A DNA stretch of 64,000 nt from Verrucosispora sp. NA02020 (GCF_013364215.1 NZ_CP054923.1:6014001-6078000), one strand, 5' to 3'. Shown: positions 19,319 through 28,602, counted from the first letter of the stretch. Made by a program: numbers and translations. The notes: generated by a model from the sequence alone, not told the origin.

Positions 19319-20727
19319 CCCACATCCAAGGCGAGCAGGTCCTCTTCGGTCTCCCGTCGAACGATCAGCCGGGCCTGGCCGTTCCGCACCGCGACCACCG
19401 GGGGGCGGGGCACGTGGTTGTAGTTGCTGGCCATGCTGCGGCAGTAGGCACCGGTGCCCGGCACCGCGACAAGATCTCCGGGCTGCACGTCGGCGGGCAG
19501 GAATTCATCCTTCACCAGGATGTCCCCGGACTCACAATGCTTTCCCACCACGCGGGCGAGCATCGACCCGGCGGAGGTCGCCCGGGAGGCCAGCGTCGCC
19601 GAGTACGCGGCGTCGTAGAGCGCGGTCCGGATGTTGTCGCTCATCCCCCCGTCGACGCTGACGTAGGCACGGTGCCCGTCGGCCGCGTCACCACCGGCGC
19701 CGACCAGCACGGACTTCACGGTGCCCACCTCGTAGAGGGTGAACACGGCCGGGCCGACGATCGCCCGACCCGGCTCGATCGAGACGCGCGGCACGGCCAG
19801 CCGCTCCGCCGCGCACTCCGCGTCGACGATCCGGCGCAGCCGCTTGGCCAGCTCGTGCGGGGTCGAGGGGGCGTCCTGGGTGGTGTACGCGATGCCGAAG
19901 CCGCCGCCGAGGTCCAGCTCCGGCAGCTCGACGCCACGGGCGTCGCGGATCTGCGCCTGGAGCGCGAGCACCCGGCGGGCGGAGACCTCGAAGCCGCTGG
20001 TGTCGAAGATCTGCGAGCCGATGTGCGAGTGCAGGCCGCGCAGTTCCAGCACGTCCTCGTCGAGGATGCGCAGCGCCGCCGCGCTCGCCGCGCCCCCGGC
20101 CAGCGAGAAGCCGAACTTCTGGTCCTCGTGCGCGGTGGCGATGAACTCGTGGGTGTGCGCCTCCACGCCGACGGTGACCCGGATCATCACCCGGGGCCGG
20201 ACGCCCCGCTCGCGGGCCAGCGCGGTGAGCCGGTCGATCTCGGCGGACGAGTCGACGATGATCCGGCCCACCCCGGCGTCCAACGCCCGGGTCAGCTCGG
20301 CCACGGACTTGTTGTTGCCGTGGAAACCGATCCGCGCCGGATCCATCCCGCCGGCCAGCGCCACGGCCAGCTCCCCGCCGCTGCACACGTCGAGGAAGAG
20401 GCCCTCCTCGGCGATCATCCGGACCACCGCCCGGCAGAGGAACGCCTTGCCCGCGTAGTAGACGTCCTCGTCCGGAAAGGCGTCCCGGAAGTCGCGGCAG
20501 CGCGACCGCAGGTCCTCCTCGTCCAGCACGTACACCGGGGTGCCGAACCGGGCGGCCAGGTCGCGGACGTCCAGGCCGGCGACGACCAGCGCGCCGTCGT
20601 CGCCGCGCCGGGTCGTGCGCGGCCACAGGCGCGGCACCAGGGCGTTGACGTCGGCCGGGGCACGCAGCCACGACGGCCCCCGGTTGCCGATGTCACCGTG
20701 CAGCGCACCGGCCTCGTGAGCGCGCAT
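19315..20727 (-). CDS. lysA: Diaminopimelate decarboxylase
   Basis: This PLP-dependent fold-III decarboxylase makes lysine from meso-diaminopimelate (470 aa). The PLP lysine is Lys94 in DVYYAGKAFLC; the glycine-rich phosphate loop LDLGGGFGIAY and the active-site CESGD are present. It starts 3 nt after argS and overlaps hom, giving the operon argS-lysA-hom-thrC. Confidence 0.97.
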   Translation of the reverse strand: MRAHEAGALHGDIGNRGPSWLRAPADVNALVPRLWPRTTRRGDDGALVVAGLDVRDLAARFGTPVYVLDEEDLRSRCRDFRDAFPDEDVYYAGKAFLCRAVVRMIAEEGLFLDVCSGGELAVALAGGMDPARIGFHGNNKSVAELTRALDAGVGRIIVDSSAEIDRLTALARERGVRPRVMIRVTVGVEAHTHEFIATAHEDQKFGFSLAGGAASAAALRILDEDVLELRGLHSHIGSQIFDTSGFEVSARRVLALQAQIRDARGVELPELDLGGGFGIAYTTQDAPSTPHELAKRLRRIVDAECAAERLAVPRVSIEPGRAIVGPAVFTLYEVGTVKSVLVGAGGDAADGHRAYVSVDGGMSDNIRTALYDAAYSATLASRATSAGSMLARVVGKHCESGDILVKDEFLPADVQPGDLVAVPGTGAYCRSMASNYNHVPRPPVVAVRNGQARLIVRRETEEDLLALDVG

Positions 20728-20730
20728 CGG

Positions 20731-22395
20731 TCACATCCTCTCGGGGGCCGAGACGCCGAGCAGGCGCAGGCCGTTGGCGATGACCACCCGGGTGGCGTCG
20801 TTCAGCCAGAGCCGGGCCCGGTGCAGGTCGGTGATCTGCTCGTCGCCCCGGGGCAGGACCCGGCAGTTGTCATAGAACCGGTGGTACGCCCCGGCCAGGT
20901 CCTCCAGGTAGCGGGCCACCCGGTGCGGCTCGCGCAGCTCGGCGGCGGCGGCCACCACGGCGGGGAACTCGGCGAGCGCCTTGAGCAGCTCGTTCTCCTT
21001 GTCGTGGTCGAGCAGCTCGGGCCGGAACGAGCCGGTGTCGCCCCGGGTCAGCCCGACCTCGGCGGCGTTGCGCGCGACGTTGGCCGTCCGGGCCGCCACG
21101 TACTGCACGTAGTAGACCGGGTTGTCGCGGGTGGCCCGGGTCCACAACTCGATGTCGATGTCGATGGGCGAGTCGCTGGAGTAGCGGGCCAGCGCGTACC
21201 GGGAGGCGTCCACCCCGATGGCGTCGACCAGGTCCTCCAGGGTGATCACGGTGCCGGCGCGCTTGCTCATCCGCACCGGGGCGCCGTCGCGCACCAGGTT
21301 GACAAGCTGGCCGATGAGGATCTCCAGGGTCTGCTCCGGCTCGTCGCCGAAGCAGGCGGCCATCGCCTTCATCCGGCCGATGTAGCCGTGGTGGTCCGCG
21401 CCCAGCATGATCACGACCCGGTCGAAGCCGCGCTCCCGCTTGTCCAGGTAGTAGGCGCAGTCGGCGGCGAAGTACGTCCACTCGCCGTTGGACTTGCGCA
21501 GCACCCGGTCCTTGTCGTCACCGAAGTCGGTGGTGCGCAGCCAGGTCGCGCCGTCGGCGTCGAAGACGTGCCCCTGCTCGCGCAGCCGGGTCAGGGCGTG
21601 CTCCAGCTCACCCCGGTCGTGCAGGTCCTTCTCGTTGAAGTAGGTGTCGAACTCCACCCCGAAGTCGCGCAGCGAGGACTTGATCTCCTCGAACATCAGC
21701 GCGACGCCCTCCACCCGGAAAACCTCCTGGGCGGCGGTCTCGTCGAGCGACAGCACCTCCGGCCGCCGGGTGGTGACCTCGGCGGCGATCTCCGCGATGT
21801 ACGCCCCGCCGTAGCCGTCCTCCGGCGCCGCCTCGCCCCGGGCCGCGGCGAGCAGCGAGCGGGCGAACCGGTCGATCTGGGAACCGGCGTCGTTGAAGTA
21901 GTACTCCGTACCGACCTCGGCACCGGCGGCCCGCAGCAGGCGGCTCAGCGCGTCGCCGACCGCCGCCCACCGCACGCCGCCGATGTGCACCGGTCCGGTC
22001 GGGTTGGCCGAGACGAACTCCAGGTTGACCTTCAGGCCGGCGAGCCGGTCGCCACGGCCGTACTCCTCGCCCGCCTCGACGATGCTCCGGGCGAGCTGGC
22101 CGGCGGCGGCGGCGTCCAGCCGGATGTTGAGGAAGCCGGGGCCGGCGATCTCCACCGACTTGACCCCCGCCGTGCTGCCCAGCGCGGCGGCGAGCCCGGT
22201 GGCCAGCTCGCGGGGCGGTACGCCCACCTTCTTGCTGAGCTGGAGCGCCAGCGTGGAGGCGTAGTCGCCGTGCTCGGGGTTGCGGGGCCGCTCGACCGTC
22301 GTGTGCTCCGGCAGCGCGGAGCGGTCCAGCCCCCGGTCGGTGAAGACGGCGTGAGCGGCGGCCAGGACGGCTTCGGCGAGTTCAGCGGGAGTCAC
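20731..22395 (-). CDS. argS: Arginyl-tRNA synthetase
   Basis: This 554-aa class I synthetase charges tRNA-Arg. The HIGH-type signature reads HIGG (137-140, after NPTGPV), a usual ArgRS variant, and the second signature is MSKR. The anticodon-binding DALR-type domain ends with [23 protein letters not shown] (abbreviated here to its role). It is first in the argS-lysA-hom-thrC operon, starts with GTG and is divergent from the DUF3105 gene, with 101 bp between them for both promoters. Confidence 0.97.
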   Translation of the reverse strand: MTPAELAEAVLAAAHAVFTDRGLDRSALPEHTTVERPRNPEHGDYASTLALQLSKKVGVPPRELATGLAAALGSTAGVKSVEIAGPGFLNIRLDAAAAGQLARSIVEAGEEYGRGDRLAGLKVNLEFVSANPTGPVHIGGVRWAAVGDALSRLLRAAGAEVGTEYYFNDAGSQIDRFARSLLAAARGEAAPEDGYGGAYIAEIAAEVTTRRPEVLSLDETAAQEVFRVEGVALMFEEIKSSLRDFGVEFDTYFNEKDLHDRGELEHALTRLREQGHVFDADGATWLRTTDFGDDKDRVLRKSNGEWTYFAADCAYYLDKRERGFDRVVIMLGADHHGYIGRMKAMAACFGDEPEQTLEILIGQLVNLVRDGAPVRMSKRAGTVITLEDLVDAIGVDASRYALARYSSDSPIDIDIELWTRATRDNPVYYVQYVAARTANVARNAAEVGLTRGDTGSFRPELLDHDKENELLKALAEFPAVVAAAAELREPHRVARYLEDLAGAYHRFYDNCRVLPRGDEQITDLHRARLWLNDATRVVIANGLRLLGVSAPERM

Positions 22396-22496
22396 CGAAC
22401 CATGTTATCGGGGGTAGACTCGGTCCCCGCGGCGGCGACCCGGCATCGGGGGCTGGGCCGCCGGACTCCTCTGACCGACCGACCTGACGAGGCACG

Positions 22497-23312
22497 ATGA
22501 GCATCAGCACCCCGGGCGGCCCGCAGCGCCGCCCGACCGTGGTCAGCACCGGTAAGAAGCCGGCGGCTGGTCGGCCGGCCGCCGGCGACAAGCCGACCGG
22601 CGACAAGACCGGGTCCGGCAAGCCGGCGACCCCCCGCTCCGGCGGTGGCAAGGGCCCCCGCAAGCCGATCACCCCGGTGAAGGTCAGCCAGGGGCGCTCC
22701 TGGGGGCCGATCGCCCTCTTCGTCGCCGTGGGCGTGCTCGCCACCTCGATCATCGGCTTCGGCGCCTGGGCGACCTTCAAGGGCAGCCAGTCGTGGCAGG
22801 ACAAGGCTGCGGCGATCGACGGCGTCGTCAACTTCCGGGAGAGCGACCCGGAGAGCATCGCCAACCAGGAGCACCGGGCCGGCAAGATCGAGTACCCGCA
22901 CAGCCCGCCGGTCGGCGGCCCGCACAACAACACGTGGCAGCGCTGCCAGGGTGACGTCTACACCGCGCCGATCGCCAACGAGCACGCGCTGCACAGCCTG
23001 GAGCACGGCGCGGTCTGGATCACCTACCGCCCCGACCTGCCCGAGGCGGACGTGGCGAAGCTCGCCGACATCATCCGCGGCAACGACTTCATGCTGATGA
23101 GCCCCTACGAGGGCCTCGACAAGCCCGTCTCGATCCAGGCGTGGGGCTACCAGCTCAAGGTCGACGACGCCGGCGACTCCCGGCTGAAGGAGTTCGCCAC
23201 CGTGCTGGCACAGAACGCCTCGATGGAGCCGGGCGTGCCCTGCTCCTCCGGCAACTACACCACCGGCACCGGCACCGAGCCGCGCGAGATGCAGCCCACG
23301 CAGGGCGGCTGA
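22497..23312 (+). CDS. DUF3105 membrane-anchored protein
   Basis: This 271-aa protein has a Pro/Gly/Lys-rich N-terminal cytosolic tail (about 1-65), one membrane helix (about 73-93, IALFVAVGVLATSIIGFGAW) and an extracytoplasmic DUF3105 domain with conserved YPHSPPVGGPHNNTWQRCQG and HSLEHGAVWITY blocks. The conserved Cys, His and Glu suggest metal or redox chemistry, but the biochemical role is not established. The downstream DUF305 gene begins 1 nt after its stop, which suggests coupled synthesis and a shared job at the cell surface. Confidence 0.85.
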   Translation: MSISTPGGPQRRPTVVSTGKKPAAGRPAAGDKPTGDKTGSGKPATPRSGGGKGPRKPITPVKVSQGRSWGPIALFVAVGVLATSIIGFGAWATFKGSQSWQDKAAAIDGVVNFRESDPESIANQEHRAGKIEYPHSPPVGGPHNNTWQRCQGDVYTAPIANEHALHSLEHGAVWITYRPDLPEADVAKLADIIRGNDFMLMSPYEGLDKPVSIQAWGYQLKVDDAGDSRLKEFATVLAQNASMEPGVPCSSGNYTTGTGTEPREMQPTQGG

Positions 23313-23313
23313 C

Positions 23314-23970
23314 ATGCCCACCGCCGTGCAGGACCCACCGGTGACCGAGCAGACGGGCGGGGCAGCACCCCGCCCGGCCTCCCGGACCCTGCGGTACCTG
23401 ACGCTGGCCGTGACCGCGCTGATGCTGCTCGCCGTCGGGTGGACGGCTGCCACGCTGGCCGCCGGGCGGACGCCGGGTGAGGAGTCGGCCGAGGCCGGCT
23501 TCGCCCGGGACATGTCCCGGCACCACGCGCAGGCGGTCGAGATGGCCATGCTCGCGTACGCCAAGGGGCAGGATCCGGCGATCCGGCAGATGGGGTACGA
23601 CATGGCCCTCACCCAGCAGGCGCAGATCGGGCACATGCAGCGCTGGTTGCAGGAGTGGGACCTGCTGCCCACCGGCACCCGGCCGGCGATGGAGTGGATG
23701 CCGGACGGCGTACGGGTGGACGCGAACGGGCTGATGCCCGGCATGGCCACCCGGGAGCAGATCACCCAGCTCCACGAGGCCCAGGGTGCCGAGGTCGACC
23801 GTCTCTTCATCGACCTGATCATCAAGCACCACCTCGGCGGGATCCACATGGTCGACGGGCTCCTCAAGACGTCCGACCGGGCCGAGGTGGTCCGGATGGC
23901 CGAGGCCATGAAGCAGGCGCAGCAGAAGGAGATCAACGAGCTCCGGAAACTCCAGCAGGCCGCCGGCTGA
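23314..23970 (+). CDS. DUF305 ferritin-like secreted/anchored protein
   Basis: This 218-aa protein has an N-terminal membrane helix (about 28-50) and a DUF305 four-helix domain with two hallmark blocks, FARDMSRHHAQAVEMA and LIIKHHLGGIHM. The His/Met-rich helices resemble a ferritin-like fold and may bind metal ions such as copper; that role is inferred. It is translationally linked to the DUF3105 gene just upstream. Confidence 0.87.
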   Translation: MPTAVQDPPVTEQTGGAAPRPASRTLRYLTLAVTALMLLAVGWTAATLAAGRTPGEESAEAGFARDMSRHHAQAVEMAMLAYAKGQDPAIRQMGYDMALTQQAQIGHMQRWLQEWDLLPTGTRPAMEWMPDGVRVDANGLMPGMATREQITQLHEAQGAEVDRLFIDLIIKHHLGGIHMVDGLLKTSDRAEVVRMAEAMKQAQQKEINELRKLQQAAG

Positions 23971-24013
23971 TACCGGGACGGTCCGCGACCGCCGCAACAC
24001 GTGTACGACCGGA

Positions 24014-24047
24014 GAGGGGCCCCGCCGGAACACCGGCCGGGCCCCTC
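24014..24047 (+). terminator. Terminator after DUF3105-DUF305
   Basis: Inverted repeat gaggggc ... gcccctc extended by an inner ccgg-type stem (24014-24028 / 24033-24047, one mismatch), 44 nt after the DUF305 stop. No U-run. Confidence 0.6.
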
Positions 24048-24126
24048 GCCCGTCCGCAGGTCAGCCCCGAGCGTGCCCCACTTGTCCGATAGACACTTTT
24101 AGTACTTTCTGAACTAATTACCGAGC

Positions 24127-24879
24127 TTGACAACCTTTCTCCCCACATATCGTGACCAGTTGGGATTCGGGCTCGTTGCGCAGGACGTGGGGGTTGCACT
24201 CAGAGACGCACGGCGTTCGGTCACCAGTTGGTGCCGACGCCACACCATCGGCGGTGACGGGACGGTGGCAGCCGTCCGTCGCGGACAGCGGCAGAGCGAG
24301 TCGGGAGCGCTCAGCCGCGAGCAGGAGCTGGAACTCATCGACACCCTGCGGGGCGTCCACCCCGACGAGTTCGGGCTGGACGAGGAACTCTGGACTCGCC
24401 AGAGTCTGCACACCCTGATCGAGCAGCACTTCGGGCTGACCCTGGACGCCGGGGTCGTCGGGGCGTACCTGCGGGCCTGGGGGCTGGGCCCCCGCGAGCC
24501 GCGCGAGCGCGCCTGCGGGCTCTGCGTCGGCGCGGTCGAGCGGTGGGTACGCGGCGAGTACCCGGCCATCACCCGGGCCGCCCAGGAGCACCTCGCCGAG
24601 GTCTACTGGCTCGGCCGGGTACGCCTCCGGGGCACCATGCCGGCAGCCGACGTGATCTCGGCGGTCTCCTCGCGCGGCCGGGTGCGGTTCATGGTCACCA
24701 CGCCGTCGGTGGATCCGGCACTACCCCGGGACTTCGTGCTCCGCCTCAGCGGCACCGAGCAGCGCACCGTGCACCTGATCGTGGACGGCTCCTGGGCCCG
24801 CAACGAGTGGCCCCGCCGCCTCCCCCGACGCATCGTGCCCCACCCCCTCCCCAGCTGCGGCCGCACCCAAGCCGCCTGA
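24127..24879 (+). CDS. Winged-HTH protein, likely remnant of an IS630-type transposase
   Basis: This 250-aa ORF carries a winged-helix region (about 60-125) with LWTRQSLHTLIEQHFGLTLD and YLRAWGLGPREPRERAC, matching the DNA-binding half of IS630/Tc1-type transposases. The C-terminal 45 residues (RTVHLIVDGSWARNEW, then PRRIVPHPLPSCG) look like the second-Asp strand of the DDE domain, but the protein stops before the final Glu. It is therefore either domesticated or degenerate. The first start is TTG (24127) just after an AT-rich stretch with TAATTA; TTG 24160 and GTG 24190 are alternatives. It lies beside tRNA-Arg and a palindromic element. Confidence 0.6.
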   Translation: MTTFLPTYRDQLGFGLVAQDVGVALRDARRSVTSWCRRHTIGGDGTVAAVRRGQRQSESGALSREQELELIDTLRGVHPDEFGLDEELWTRQSLHTLIEQHFGLTLDAGVVGAYLRAWGLGPREPRERACGLCVGAVERWVRGEYPAITRAAQEHLAEVYWLGRVRLRGTMPAADVISAVSSRGRVRFMVTTPSVDPALPRDFVLRLSGTEQRTVHLIVDGSWARNEWPRRLPRRIVPHPLPSCGRTQAA

Positions 24880-24919
24880 CCCACCCCACCCCGTCCCCGT
24901 CCCCGCCCCCTCTCGCTGC

Positions 24920-24980
24920 GTTGATCAAGAGGTTTTGGCCTTCGGAATAGCCCGTCGAGTACCAAAACCTCTTGATCAAC
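24920..24980. repeat. Extragenic palindrome, family B copy 1
   Basis: Perfect 19-bp inverted repeat, gttgatcaagaggttttgg (24920-24938) and its complement (24962-24980), with a 23-nt spacer. It lies between the transposase remnant and tRNA-Arg. The arm resembles that of the element at 41888-41957 (GATCA start and TGG near the end). Confidence 0.85.
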
Positions 24981-25069
24981 CGGACGACGCGGGGGTGGGT
25001 GTAAGGGTGGGGTCGGGGTGCCGGTTCGGCGATCGAAGGGTGAGTTTGCTAGTCTTCTCCAGTCGCTGA

Positions 25070-25144
25070 GCCCCCGTAGCTCAGGGGATAGAGCACCGCC
25101 CTCCGGAGGCGGGGGCGCAGGTTCGAATCCTGCCGGGGGCACCA
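25070..25144 (+). tRNA. tRNA-Arg, anticodon CCG
   Basis: A full cloverleaf can be drawn. The acceptor stem GCCCCCG pairs with CGGGGGC, the D arm is GCTC/GAGC, the anticodon stem CCGCC/GGCGG holds loop CTCCGGA (anticodon CCG), and the T loop is GGTTCGAATCC. The 3' CCA is encoded (25142-25144). It decodes CGG, a frequent arginine codon in high-GC genomes. tRNA-Arg genes are common integration sites, and unusual genes follow this one. Confidence 0.97.
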
Positions 25145-25162
25145 GAGCAGACCAGCACGAGC

Positions 25163-25203
25163 AAGGCCGTTGACCAGAGATTCCCGGTCAGCGGCCTTTT
25201 TCG
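25163..25203 (+). terminator. Terminator after tRNA-Arg
   Basis: 13-bp stem (aaggccgttgacc with ggtcagcggcctt, one G-T pair) followed by a run of T (cctttttc), a canonical intrinsic terminator. Confidence 0.85.
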
Positions 25204-25346
25204 CGCCCAGCGGGCAGCACCGGACACGCACCGACCACGGCTGGATCGCCCTTCCGGGCCGTGACGACCCCCGATCGGCGGTCAGTACGGGGATGCGTGC
25301 CGACACTATGCTGTGAGCACCTCGCCACTCTGCGGAAGGGCTGCCG

Positions 25347-26060
25347 GTGCCCCGGGTGAACGTACGGTGGTCGCGGATCTCGGCCACCGAGAAGGCGTCC
25401 TACGGTGGTGCGGCGATCGCGGCCTCGGCCACGGTGGCGGTGGCGGTCGTGCAGGGCGCGGTGCCGTTGCTCGCCGGGCAGGGCGGTACGATCGCGGTCG
25501 CGGTGGTGTCGTTCCTCGCCGGGGTGGCCGTCACCGGCGCGACGGTCGCGGTGGTCGCCACCGTACGCCGACGATCCCTGGCCGGCGACGGACCGGAGTT
25601 CGACGTCTTCGTCTCGACGCCGATGGCCTCCCTGCCAAAGTCGGAGTACCCGGCCCACCGCCGACAGATCATGACGCTGATCCGGGAGATCGAGCAGCGC
25701 GCCGGGCTGAGCTGCTACTACGCCGGACGGGACCGTCCCGAGATCGCCGACTTCCCCGCCGTCGACCTGGGGTTCCGGGACGAGTTGCGGGCGCTGACCC
25801 ACAGTCGACACTTCCTGCTGGTGCTGCCCGTGTCGAATCCGTCGAGCGCGCTTGTCGAGGCCGGGGTGGCGATCGCCCTGCGCACACCGTCCATCTATTT
25901 CAGACACACGTCCGCGGTGCTGCCGTTCCTCCTCCGGGGAGCGGCCAACTCCAATCATCCGGACATACCCCGGATCCGGGTCTACGAATACGCTGATTTC
26001 AGCGAGTTGGCGACCCTGGTCCGGGTCAACGGCAAGGGCCTTTTCGAGAGCCACACCTGA
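25347..26060 (+). CDS. Two-TM protein with TIR/deoxyribosyltransferase-like cytosolic domain
   Basis: This 237-aa protein has two membrane helices (about 20-43 and 48-73) and a cytosolic domain (about 85-237). The domain opens with FDVFVSTPMAS, has YYAGRDRPEI, and later HFLLVLPVSNPSSALVEAGVAIAL (in parts), where Glu171 sits at the position of the catalytic Glu of TIR/nucleoside-deoxyribosyltransferase folds. Such domains cleave N-glycosidic bonds of nucleotides such as NAD+; that activity here is inferred. GTG start after GGAAGGG; TATGCT (25307-25312) is a possible -10. It is 20 nt upstream of a larger protein with a related domain, so the two probably form an operon. The exact family is not recognised. 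Confidence 0.68.
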   Translation: MPRVNVRWSRISATEKASYGGAAIAASATVAVAVVQGAVPLLAGQGGTIAVAVVSFLAGVAVTGATVAVVATVRRRSLAGDGPEFDVFVSTPMASLPKSEYPAHRRQIMTLIREIEQRAGLSCYYAGRDRPEIADFPAVDLGFRDELRALTHSRHFLLVLPVSNPSSALVEAGVAIALRTPSIYFRHTSAVLPFLLRGAANSNHPDIPRIRVYEYADFSELATLVRVNGKGLFESHT

Positions 26061-26080
26061 CCAGCACGATCGGAACGTGG

Positions 26081-28435
26081 ATGTCGAACATCTCGGGCGC
26101 CAAGAAACTCTTCGTCATCATGCCGTTCGGTCTGAAGCGGCTGCCCTCCGGCCTGATGCACGACTTCGACCGCTTCTATCACGGGATCCTCCGCCCGGTG
26201 GCTCAGGACGCCGGGTGGTCGGTGTTCCGCGCCGACGAGATCACCGAGCCGGGCACCATCGTCAACCAGGCGTTCCGGCACCTCCAGGCCGCCGACGTGG
26301 TGGTCGCCGACATCAGCTCGCCCAACGGCAGCGTCTACTACGAGTTGGGCGTGCGGCAGGCCATCTCGCCGGGCAAGACGATTCTCGTCGCGGTGCACGG
26401 CACCGAGTTGCCGTTCGATCTGAAAAGCCAGCGGGTGCTCTTCTACAGCCCACAGTTCGACCAGGATCCACGGTTCCGGTTCGCGTACCGCGAGGCGCTC
26501 ATCTCGGACAGCCCGCACGTCCACAATCCGGTCCGGGACGCGTTGAGCGACCTCGGGTTGAACTTCCATCCGCGTACCGACCGGGTCGCCTTCGAGCAGG
26601 AACTGCACCACAAGATCGAGCGGAGCCGCAACATCGAGCAGTTGCTCGCGGTCTGGCACTGGGCGCGGCAGTCGGGTGACCTGCCGACCGGGGCGTTGCT
26701 GTCGTTGAGCAACCGGTTGGCCGCCGAGGGCGACTACGCCAGCGCGGTGCAGGTCCTCGACGCCGCCTTCCCTGAGGCTGACGGCGACTGGGAGGTGCAC
26801 CGGCAGCGCGGCTTCTACCTGCGCAAGCTGACCCGGCTCGACGCGGCCGAGGTGGCGCTGAACCGGGCGTACGAGCTGAACCCCTCGGACCCGGAGACGC
26901 TCGGCATGCTCGGCGGCGCACTGAAACGTCAGGGCCGGTACGCCGAGGCGCTGCGCCTCTACCAGCAGGGTGCCACCCTCTCCCCCACCTCGTTGTACCT
27001 CGCGGTGGCCTGCGCCGGCATGCTGGCCATCGCCGATCCCGGCAACCCCGAACCGGCGCTCGCCCGGTACCGGCAGTTGCTCGACGAGATCGACTCCCGC
27101 CCCGGGCAGGAGACCGACTCCTGGGCGAACCTGGTCCGGGCCGAGGCACACTTCGTGCTGGGCGACGTGGAGGCGGCCCGCCGCTTCGGGCGGGCGGCGG
27201 TCCGGTACGGCGCGGAACGGCTGCACCTGGAGTCGACCGCCGACCAGATTCTCATGCTGCACGCCAACGGCCTGCCGCTGCGCGACGCGGACGGTTTCGC
27301 GCGCTGGCTGGTTGACGGGGCCAGGGATCCGGCGTCCACGACCGTGGAGGAGCGGGGCGCACCGGCGACCGATCCGGACTTCCCCCGTCGGATGATCTTC
27401 CACATCTCCGACGTCCACTTCGGATCGATCACCGAGGGCGGCAGCCGCATCGACGTGCACCGGTTCGCCGACACCGAGAACTCCGACCGGCTCAGCGTCG
27501 AGCTGACCCGGGAGTTCCACGGCGCCCTCAAGCGGTCGGGCTGCGCCGCCTCCGACGCCGTCCTGGTGGTCTCCGGCGACTCCACCTACACCGGACGGCA
27601 GGACGAGTTCGACCTGGTCCGGCAGTTCCTCACGGAGCTGTGCGAGAACACCGGGATGGACCGCAGCCAGGTGGTGCTGGTCCCCGGCAACCACGACATC
27701 GACTGGCTCCAGACCAAGTCGAACCGGGCCAACCGCTTCGACAACTACCTCACCTTCGCGCACCAGTTCTATGGCGAGGAACTGTTCCACGAGGTCTATC
27801 CCCGCATCGAGTGGGACCTGCGGACCTCGGGCACCCGGCCGGAGGCGAGGGAGATCGTCTATCGGCGTACCGACCGGACGATGACCGTCGTCGGGTTGAA
27901 CTCCTGCATCTTCGAGGACGACCAGAACCACTACGGCTACATCGGCAAGCGTCAGCTCGACATCGTCAAGGACCTGCTGGAGCAGGAGCCGCCGGAGAAC
28001 GTACGGGTCGCGGTCATGCACCACCACCTGCACCCCTTCCCCGAACCGCTGGAGCCGCGACGGGGTGACGCGGTCGTGCTCGACCTGTCCACCGTCCGCG
28101 ACGCCGGGCTGGTGGAGCAGCGCCTGGAGCGGCTCGGCTTCTCGCTGCTGCTGCACGGGCACAAGCACAAGCCGCAACTGCGCGAGACGCTGGTGCGGAT
28201 CCCGCAGAACGACTCCAGCGTGACGCCCCGCCCGCTGATCGTCTCCGGCTGTGGCAGCACCGGAGTCAGCCAGCACGAACTGGAGCACAACCAACCGAAC
28301 CACTTCGCCGTCCTGGAACTGGCCCAGCCGGTCCGGGTGCCGGGTGCCGACTTCCTGGTCATCGAGTGGCGCGAGCTGGCCGTGGCACCGGGCGCCGAAT
28401 GGGTCACCAAGCAGCGCTGGACCATCAAGGGCTGA
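26081..28435 (+). CDS. Deoxyribosyltransferase-like/TIR-like - TPR - calcineurin-type phosphoesterase fusion
   Basis: This 784-aa protein has three parts. First (about 8-150) is a nucleoside-deoxyribosyltransferase-like domain: KLFVIMPFG, FRADEI, ADVVVADISS and YYELG, with Glu88 as candidate catalytic residue. Second (about 200-420) are TPR-type helical repeats, e.g. DPETLGMLGGALKRQGRYAEA. Third (about 438-760) is a metallophosphoesterase with DVHFG (Asp444, His446), SGDSTYTG, GNHD (536-539), HHHLH and HGHKHK (His694, His696), so all metal ligands appear intact. It has no membrane segment and may be recruited by the membrane partner encoded 20 nt upstream. A nucleotide-signalling or defence role is inference. 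Confidence 0.8.
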   Translation: MSNISGAKKLFVIMPFGLKRLPSGLMHDFDRFYHGILRPVAQDAGWSVFRADEITEPGTIVNQAFRHLQAADVVVADISSPNGSVYYELGVRQAISPGKTILVAVHGTELPFDLKSQRVLFYSPQFDQDPRFRFAYREALISDSPHVHNPVRDALSDLGLNFHPRTDRVAFEQELHHKIERSRNIEQLLAVWHWARQSGDLPTGALLSLSNRLAAEGDYASAVQVLDAAFPEADGDWEVHRQRGFYLRKLTRLDAAEVALNRAYELNPSDPETLGMLGGALKRQGRYAEALRLYQQGATLSPTSLYLAVACAGMLAIADPGNPEPALARYRQLLDEIDSRPGQETDSWANLVRAEAHFVLGDVEAARRFGRAAVRYGAERLHLESTADQILMLHANGLPLRDADGFARWLVDGARDPASTTVEERGAPATDPDFPRRMIFHISDVHFGSITEGGSRIDVHRFADTENSDRLSVELTREFHGALKRSGCAASDAVLVVSGDSTYTGRQDEFDLVRQFLTELCENTGMDRSQVVLVPGNHDIDWLQTKSNRANRFDNYLTFAHQFYGEELFHEVYPRIEWDLRTSGTRPEAREIVYRRTDRTMTVVGLNSCIFEDDQNHYGYIGKRQLDIVKDLLEQEPPENVRVAVMHHHLHPFPEPLEPRRGDAVVLDLSTVRDAGLVEQRLERLGFSLLLHGHKHKPQLRETLVRIPQNDSSVTPRPLIVSGCGSTGVSQHELEHNQPNHFAVLELAQPVRVPGADFLVIEWRELAVAPGAEWVTKQRWTIKG

Positions 28436-28602
28436 CCTCGCCCGGTGCCTCCGCGAGGGCCGGGTCCGCGCACGTGCCGGTCGCCGAGGGGCCTGTTGGG
28501 GACGGGACCTTGGTCCTGCCCGGCTCAGGTGTTCCGGCCCGGGTGCCGGAGCCCCGGCGCGGGGGATGGTGATCCCGTAAGAAGCTGACTGCGGAGGCGA
28601 CG

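Noticed and set aside
19414..22500. 1028-aa plus-strand ORF opposite lysA and argS
   Set aside because: Antisense to two unmistakable housekeeping genes; composition is shadow-like.
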